Shown here: positions 56,726 through 64,000 of the stretch, one piece after another | How the letters are laid out: the number at the start of each line of letters is the position of its first letter | How positions within the stretch are numbered: position 1 is the stretch's first letter | From: Icerya purchasi | Lineage: Eukaryota > Arthropoda > Insecta > Hemiptera > Monophlebidae | Direction of reading: 5' to 3' | DNA: 64,000 nt | NCBI GenBank assembly: GCA_039619475.1 | Contig: CM077115.1 | Span: 238,514,192 to 238,578,191 of the forward strand | The notes under the pieces: generated by a model | Told to the model about the DNA's origin: nothing | Seen by the model: only the letters and a program-made list of their open reading frames with translations | Databases searched by the model: none | Program-made: the position numbers and the translations under genes

Positions 56726-58639
56726 TCTATACGAAATACAAAAGGGGTAGAGAGAGCTGAGAGTCCGCAGGGTGTCCCCTTGCGAGGCATGAAGAGTCTT
56801 CATTATATATATAGTTAGATAGATGGATAGATGAATATACATATACAATATACATATATATTATATATATATATGTTTATATTGGGCGCTAGAGGGAATG
56901 GTGGCGTGGCTAATTAAATATGTTTCGGTTTACTTCTTTTTTCTTTTTCGAAATTGGTGATCGTAATGTTTTCAGTTTAGAATTTGTATGAAAAAAAGTA
57001 GTAATTCTCGTTGTATACTTTAAATTTACATACAGAAAATTTTAGCTTTTTTTTTCGCGATTTTTAGTCACTTTCGGTTACCTTAGCTTCAAAATTTGTA
57101 ATTCACGTTTTAATATTTTTTTAGTTTTCATTCGATGTTTTCCCGAACTAATGCAGCATGTTTCCATGGAATCTTAAAAGGTAATATTAAAACAACATTA
57201 TCCAGAAATTAGTTCGATAGTCACGACGGATTTTTAAATCTTGCTGATGGAATTTACGTGTATCTACCGTCTCTCGACCTTCCTTATACAGAGATGGAAA
57301 TACACAAGTCTTATACGCGTGACGATTTTTTTTTAACATAGGCCTCTGACGACGACTGCTCTGGCCTATTGCTCTACGAGCACAGCTCAGTAAAAATTGC
57401 ACTTTTGCCGACGATACAGCGCAAAGTTAGACTATCGAGATGCGAATACTGCAGAGCACTGGAATTCGAATGGAATTTCATTCAATGTGAACCTAAAGAA
57501 TCTTCCACACAATTCTAGTGCTTCAGAACGATATACAACAAGTTTCTACCTTAGAAGACTACTTCGGAGGCTAGAAAAGGAAGAAACAAAGAAAGTGATG
57601 CAAAGTAACATGGTAAAGGTGGCACAAAAAATGTCTGGGCAAATTTAATAATGAAAAACAAGGGGCGGCGAACAGTCGAGACAAGCGCAGTAATGATCGT
57701 TAGCAACGTGCGAATATTAGATCCGTTGGCCGCGGAATTTCGGGCGAAGGTGAACAAAGAAAATACCCAAAGCACCATGTCAGCGCCAAAGTGTCAAGTT
57801 TACAGGAAATTCATGCAGACTATAACGACGAACTAGCGACGAGAGCTGCAGGAAAAAAGACAGGACCGAAGCGGTATTTGCTCTACCTGACATTACCGCT
57901 GTAAATGATGCATTGAAATGATATGTAAAGTGTTTTATATCAAGTGTATCCTATAGACGTGCTCGAACACCACAACTCACGAAACCTCCTTAAATAACTA
58001 ATTAAATAGGTTCCGTGTTTTTTTTGTTTTTTCCGTCGCAAAGCCGACACATGTGTCAGCGGAGAATAAACAGAACACGGATAACTAGATGTTTGACCTA
58101 CACTTATAAATGAATACGCGGCTTAAATCTGTACATAAAAAAAACATTCCGGTACATCCTTTTACTTTCAGGTCTATTATTTTTAAGCTTCCTTCGTTAA
58201 TTCTCCGAATCATTTTCGGTAATTCCTTCGATGTCAACCGAATACAACAAATGCATAGTAGGCTACATTATTCCATTGATACTACCTCGAGGAGCGCTTT
58301 TAAATAATTTCGGTGGCAATGCACCTCTCTCTGTATTCCCTTTATTTTTAATTTTTTTTGCTCATAATCATGCGTCTCAAACTTCAGCTCTTCTTAAATC
58401 TAGAATATATAATAACAAAGTCTGCTGCAGATAAATTTATTGAACTCTTCTCCTACTTAAGCGGCTCTGCAAACAGTTTTGCAATTCGCTGAAAAAATTT
58501 GACTAAAAATAAAATACTTACATCACTGTACATGTCAAAAGTTACAAATAGAACAAATAATTAGCAAATTACAGATTTACAAAACACCCAGATAAAATGT
58601 TCGAGTGTTAGCTATATAATAATGGAACAATTTTAATTC
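56726..58639. other. Unrecognised stretch
   Basis: TA-rich microsatellite-like DNA at about 56800-56876. The 57.3-57.9 kb part contains short open frames (57397-57648, 57651-57836) with coding-like composition but no recognised family. Confidence 0.3.
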
Positions 58640-59095
58640 CATTTTTAACATAACCAAATAATTGTTCTATTAAAGACCGTATAATTCCCGAAGGACTTGG
58701 GTATTATTAGATCTACATACAAAAGGGGCCAAACTAAAGCTTGTGAAATTGCCGACGAAATCCGGCTATATCATCGGCTTTAGCGAAAATTCTGTAACGG
58801 TTCGTTGCATTTCACTGAAGGGACGTTTTAAGGAAAACAATAATTACTATATAACAAAAAAGAAGGGAAATCAGTTTCGTTAAAGTTACTAATCCATGAC
58901 ATCAACAAAGGACTGACAAATAGTTATCAATTTACTGTATGTTTGTTGACATAAGTAAAACTTTTGACACGGCCAATCAGCAAAAAGCGATATATGCCAG
59001 AAATAGAAATTATAGGTATACAGATTGAACTGTTTAAAAATGATTTATATAAGGTGGGTAAAAAAGAAAAAAATAGCATTAAGTGATGTTTAACA
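58640..59095 (+). mobile_element. LINE RT relic (GVGQGT family-like)
   Basis: Plus-strand readings across frames: IIPEGL (about 58682), IIRSTYKRGQTK (about 58706), INKGLTNSYQFTV (about 58900) and VDISKTFDTANQQKAIYA (about 58947-59000). These follow the order of copy B's RT (CIPDGLKRGIIRPIYKKG, INIGLSRGNQFLIAFIDLTK). Decayed, and cut by a TA microsatellite near 59120. Confidence 0.55.
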
Positions 59096-59109
59096 AACTA
59101 GCTCCGCTT

Positions 59110-59155
59110 TGTTATTATTATATATATATATATATATATATGTATATGTATACAC
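59110..59155. repeat. TA/TG microsatellite
   Basis: (ta)n followed by tgtatatgtatacaca. Confidence 0.8.
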
Positions 59156-62100
59156 ACGTTTCATTCAATTCAATGATACGTGCTTAAGTGATACAGCACT
59201 TATAATCAAAAACAAATTATTCACATGGCGGGAAAACTCTTACAAGAGATTTGAATATTATGTGTGGTTAGGCGTTGTGATAAATAACGAATACTAGGAA
59301 GAAATTAGAGGTGTCGCATATATTTTAACGCGTTAGTATTGTCAAGACCTGCAGTGTGGAAGAAATTAAAAGAACTGTAATTAGCGGAATAAGTAAAAGT
59401 AATAATTTCAATAAAAAATGAAGTTAGTAACAATATCAGCTGGTGGAGCAGGAAAAATGAAATGTCTACAAAGGTACTCCATTATTATTACTGTCTACTA
59501 TGGTCGTAGCAATGGATCAGTCGCTAACAACTCGGTAGTTTAGGCTCGATTGACGACCAGAAATTATTATGAGAACTAATAATGCTTAACAGGAAACATT
59601 TAGAGGTCTAGTAGCCAAAAAGAGGCATTTGCGTATGCAGATATATAAGGCAGATTGCATTTTATGTTGAAGTCATCTTACAGCCTCTATCAGTTTTCGT
59701 CCACGCCGCGTTTATATAAAAGTAGGCTATCTGGCAGCGCAGGTATTACAGCTCCTAGTTTGCCCGAGCGGTACGTGAGATTAGGCCAACTTATTCCCCA
59801 CCAATGAATGTCACTACCAGCAGCAGCAGTAATAGATCGACATAGGCATAACGTGATAATGTAAGGCGAATACAAAATCAAACGATTTACATATTCGTTC
59901 AATGAGGAAAGTTAGAACAACTGAAAAAAAAAAAAAGCATCCTATTATATTAGACCGAATATAAATAATATTCAGGTAATGTTGAACAATCAAATCGCTC
60001 GAACGTATTCCAGGGAATATAATCGATAAAGGAAAATAGGAAATTACAAATTACAAATTACAAATTAAACAATAAATGAGTGAACATTGAAGTATATGTT
60101 TCGAAATATATGCGATCTTAAATAAGTTATATAGAGAACTTATTAAAGTTGACGGCATAAATTTGTTTTTGTTAACACCGGGTATTATATGGTAGTTGTA
60201 TTTATTATTTCAAATTATTTTTAAGAAATATTGTAATAATATTATATTAATAAACTACAGTGTAAATATTCCCGGACATACGTCTTAGAGGAATAACAAA
60301 AAAAAAATCAAAGCCTCATGGCGATAGATTGTATTGAGATTGGAAATGTTCCGACTTCTAGTGGCCCATTCCAACCGGAAGTTAGTTGTTTTAAATAAAT
60401 TGCAATGGAAAAATACTTTTTTCCTGAAACTCTCGTTTTCAATCCCAAAATGTACTGACGCAAAGAAATGAAAATAGCGGTTCTATCTTCAATATTCCAA
60501 CAAGATAATGTCCGCTAAAGTCAGCTCGCGCGTCCAATTGCAAAATGTTAATCGTTGTCTGCGATCGTCCCCGGACTTAGAACTTGCTGAGGGTCCGGAT
60601 CGGATGAAATTCGTAGTTAAAACAAATTCGCTGAATTGATTTTCTCGATACATCGAAGTGCTTTTTTTTTTTCGGTGTCTGAAGATATCCGCGAAGGAAA
60701 CATAATCGGAGGGGAAAACATCGATCTCACATCCACAAACTCGCCTGTGCATATTTTCCACCTTTGTTACGACGATATAGCTGCACAATAGCAGTCAGAT
60801 AGTCTGTAAAGGAAACGCAATCGCTATGATAGGTCAGTTACAGAAAAATATCTCCACGCCTAGTGAAACAACTCAACCTTTGAATAAATCATTACTGTAA
60901 ATAATCGTTAAAGTTTTATCAGCATCATTGCACTAACAATAAGATATACAAAAAATGATAGAAATATATTAATATTGAGATTTTTTGTGATACTAGGAAA
61001 CAAAAACAAAAAAGTCCACGCTATTATTCGAATTTGAAATGAAGCAGGAAGTTTCCACTAGTAAACAGGAAGATAGACGGAATAGTAGCAAAGGCGTTAG
61101 TCGAATATTAAGAATTACCGACTTAGCGCAGTAACATTCGGAAGGATTTGCAGGGCACTTTAAACGTTGAGAAAGAATGTTCAAAAATTGCGAAATTTAT
61201 AATAAATTTCAAACATCCCGTTCTACAATTAATTTATTAAATCCAATTTTACTTCTTTCTCGAATTTTTATCCGAGAATTCTGCGTTAAATTCCGAAATA
61301 CTGATTTGCGATTCGACAGTTTCAGGTGTACTAATCTCGGAGTTTTGCTAATTTTCATAGTGCACGCAGCCTTATATCACCGGCGTTATCTCTTTTCTTC
61401 GCGTCACTTCCCAGAAGGATAGTTAGATTTCAGAGAAATTCGGATGTGGGAAAGGAGAATTTCGGGGGAAAAAAAATTCATACAAAACTTCCTTATTTTT
61501 CACGGTAAAGTCAGAAGAAGCCGTAAAAAAACGGAAAATCCCATTTCATTAAAAAAAAAACTAATTTCCAATCTGAATAGGGGCCATTTCGCAGTCTGAA
61601 AAAGTAAAAAATATTCCCAGTCCTTATAGCAATTTACTACTGTGAAGCTTTGAATTTTTCATTTGACTAGATATTCTAGATTTCAGAAAGGACGAACGAG
61701 GGCAGCCAAAATATAATATATACATATACATATGTGTAAAAACTTTTTAATCCTCTACGTCCCACTAAGGGTTGCTGGTTTTATTTTAATATATCTGACT
61801 ATACACTTATACGCGTGTTTTGGTAGTTGTTATTCTGTTATTTCTGACTATAGAACTCCCATTTCTCGACACGAATAAAATATGGGGAATAGCGTGAAGT
61901 TAATGAATTCCATCCGGTCGGACGAACGAATATCACCACACAACTACGCAAAACAATATTGTAAAAAAACAAAAACAAAATATTTAAAAATGTTGAGCGC
62001 TGCAATTTATATAAGATAAGTTCACTTTTATCGACCGTTCGGCAAGATATATTATTATAATTCGGACCGGAACGAGAATTACACTGAGAAAATCGATTTT

Positions 62101-62459
62101 ACACTAGATCAGCTCGACTTTGTAGCTTTTTCGCTGAACCTCGAAGTCGTAAGTATCGAAAAAATAATTTTAACGCCTTAGTCGAAAATTGAACGGGCGC
62201 GATCAACCGGACTTTGAAAATGTGTTTTACGAGTATTTCGTTTCCGAGTCAAAAAACGAATTTAGCGCCTAGTCGGGGTGCATTTAGCCACGGAAGAAGT
62301 AGTAAAATAAGGAAATAATAGGAAATAATCGGGCCGCGATTAAATTTGTCCGGCAGCTGAGACGAAAAAAGAGCGGGATAAATTAATCGATTTTCTGGCA
62401 CATTCGATAAAACAAGCATGGTCGAAAACCGGTGATTAAGAAGCTGCTGTTTATATTGA
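59156..62459. other. Unrecognised stretch downstream of the AAA-ATPase-like gene
   Basis: Contains an aaattac short repeat (about 60038-60066) and an A-run at 59924. The minus frame at 60489-60788 (99 codons) has no recognised family. The last 500 bp before 62460 become richer in CpG and may be the gene's 3' UTR. No clear polyadenylation signal was found immediately downstream of the stop. Confidence 0.35.
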
Positions 62460-64000
62460 TTATTCGATAATTTTTCGATTTTCGTTATCCAGCGAATAGC
62501 TTAGCGACACCCGGTCGGTGTCGATATTTAAACCTATCATCAGATGACTGACTACTCGTTTGCCGTCCAGTTCGTGATGCGATCTGTCGATTATTTTCTG
62601 CAAAACGCTTTCGGCGTTATCGTTGCATTTCAGTTTCCATATTACGGCGAATTCGTTTTTAAGCGATACGATATCGGGTCGTTCGTCGTCTCTAAACGAT
62701 CTGATGTAACAACAGCTGCTGTTCGACCGTTCGCGGCACTGCGAGTGATAGACTAAATAGAACAGTAAACAGTGTAAACCGTTTTCGTTTAATTCGATCG
62801 CGCTTCGACGAGCATCGTCGCGAAAGAGGGCGGAAACGATCTCAGCGAAGCTTTGTCGGAATTCGGGTAACAGTTGGTCGAGGCGAGTAGTATCATTAGC
62901 CGACTGATAGATTTTCGACAAGGCTTGTTCGCAATTGCGAATAATCGTGTCGTTCAACTTGCAAACGTTCACGTAATATCGTTCTAGTTCGCCGATAAAC
63001 ATGTGTCGTGTTTCCTCGTTCGGTATTCGGACGAAGGTCTTGTTCAAAAATCGACTGCTCGTCGGAACGGCCACTTCGGTTAGATAGCCCTGCGTCAAAA
63101 GAAACGAAAACAGCCTATCGCATTTCGCGTCGCTGACGGTCGCGTTCGGTGACGGATCGAACACGAGATCGACGAAATCGGCCAATTTCGTACCGGTAAT
63201 CGATCGTCCGCCGTCCACTATCGATATCGTTTCACCTTGCACTAACCGTTCGACTTGATATTTTACGCCGGTCGAAATGAAAATTCGTTCGGAAACCTTC
63301 GGCAGCCGTACAAGATACGGTTCCAGTTTTCGCGTTTGCAGAAATTTCACCAGCGATCCCGGATTGTAAAGAAGCTGCGGTCCAATTCGGTAGCCTCCGT
63401 ACATCGATCGAACTTCGTCTGCCGTCTCGGAATCGAATTTCAAAGTCGACAGATCGTTTTCGGTGAACCCGTAGAACTGCGCCAGCTCCGAGCGCGTTTT
63501 TCCGTATTCGAGTAAACCGTCGAACGTATCCATCATCAAAGTAACTCCGCTGATCAGTGCACCGGCCACGTACTCGTCGTCGTTTTTCAGCGTTTTCGTC
63601 AGCGATCCGACGATCGAATCGACGATCAAGTCCATCAATCGTTGACGATTGTCTCCTTTCGGCGGCAGTCGAAGTTGCGACACGAACGAATCGTAGTCGT
63701 CCACCAGGACGAACACGCCGGTGCCAAAGTGTTTACTGAGGTACTTGCACAAGTAGGGCAATCCGCGACCGGTAATATCGTAATCGTCGAATTTCCGGTA
63801 ACTCTCGTTATCGATCCACTTGCGAAAGAACAGCTTCTCGTCTTCCAACAGTTGTTCGCTCAGTAACAAATAGCGATGTTGTTTGAATACTCTGCGAACG
63901 GCCGCTCCGATATAAGCGATCGCTTGTTCATAGCTCGTTATGTCGCCGGAGCCGCCTAAATCCAGCTGGATCACCGGATGACGTCCGAAATAACGCTGCA
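62460..64000 (-). CDS. AAA-ATPase-like protein with C-terminal PD-(D/E)XK nuclease-like domain (5' end outside window)
   Basis: The frame is open to base 64000 (upstream residues QRYFGRHPVIQLDL), so the real start and Walker A loop lie outside. The GTG at 63974 is not the start. Numbering from there: Walker B-like VFVLVDDYDSF (87-97), the family's second block GALISGVT...FDGLLEYG (138-158), FYGFTENDL (167-175), MYGGYRIG..LLYNPGSLVK (191-210), FLLTQGYLT (291-299) and VRIPNEETR (315-323). This order is diagnostic of AAA-ATPase_like (PF09820). The C-terminus has ENGLHCLLFYL (397-407), RPDIV (432-436) and AVIWKLK (443-449), matching the PD-(D/E)XK module (PF08011). Lys447 sits where the (D/E) is usually found, so the nuclease may be inactive. 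The family is best known in bacteria, and its cellular role is unknown. The ORF is intronless here, more GC- and CpG-rich than its surroundings, and intact. Confidence 0.85.
   Translation of the reverse strand, partial: QRYFGRHPVIQLDLGGSGDITSYEQAIAYIGAAVRRVFKQHRYLLLSEQLLEDEKLFFRKWIDNESYRKFDDYDITGRGLPYLCKYLSKHFGTGVFVLVDDYDSFVSQLRLPPKGDNRQRLMDLIVDSIVGSLTKTLKNDDEYVAGALISGVTLMMDTFDGLLEYGKTRSELAQFYGFTENDLSTLKFDSETADEVRSMYGGYRIGPQLLYNPGSLVKFLQTRKLEPYLVRLPKVSERIFISTGVKYQVERLVQGETISIVDGGRSITGTKLADFVDLVFDPSPNATVSDAKCDRLFSFLLTQGYLTEVAVPTSSRFLNKTFVRIPNEETRHMFIGELERYYVNVCKLNDTIIRNCEQALSKIYQSANDTTRLDQLLPEFRQSFAEIVSALFRDDARRSAIELNENGLHCLLFYLVYHSQCRERSNSSCCYIRSFRDDERPDIVSLKNEFAVIWKLKCNDNAESVLQKIIDRSHHELDGKRVVSHLMIGLNIDTDRVSLSYSLDNENRKIIE

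Overview
This is AT-rich eukaryotic DNA, most likely from an insect. It is built almost entirely of interspersed and nested transposable elements: non-LTR retrotransposons of several clades, a Penelope-like array, a hAT element, a Mutator-like relic, a tRNA-derived SINE and simple repeats. There are long non-coding stretches between them. There are no operons, ribosome-binding sites, CRISPR arrays or rRNA genes. The only convincing non-transposon gene is an AAA-ATPase-like/PD-(D/E)XK gene that runs off the right edge.

Layout. 1-3130: an RTE-type LINE on the minus strand, with 5'UTR, an intact endonuclease ORF and a frameshifted reverse transcriptase (RT). 3131-16130: a Jockey/CR1-like LINE fragment cut in two by a 12.4-kb insertion (3552-15970). 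The insertion is a 690-bp unit repeated about 14 times in one orientation and about 4 times inverted, with a 14-bp target-site duplication. Each unit carries a 124-codon ORF resembling the N-terminus of Penelope-like element proteins and a hammerhead-ribozyme-like motif. 16.1-38.2 kb: decayed I-clade LINE pieces, a 0.4-kb fold-back repeat, a 13-bp minisatellite, a Mutator-like relic and apparently unique DNA with GC-rich islands. 38206-43218: a hAT-type element with an 8-bp target duplication and inverted ends, filled with nested LINEs (copy B inside copy A). 43.2-51 kb: more I-clade, Jockey and RTE-like relics. 51-62.4 kb: mostly unrecognised DNA, with a SINE at 53.3-53.5 kb and an RT relic at 58.7-59.1 kb. 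62460-64000: the AAA-ATPase-like gene.

The most interesting object is the 690-bp array. Its two ends lie exactly within one reading frame of the same RT, at the Lys-Ala-Phe-Asp catalytic motif, so it is a discrete insertion and not a centromere-like satellite. The ORF, the ribozyme-like fold, the tandem plus inverted layout and the target duplication all point to a Penelope-like element derivative that has expanded to 18 unit-equivalents.

All homology calls were made by eye from motifs. Boundaries of decayed elements are approximate.
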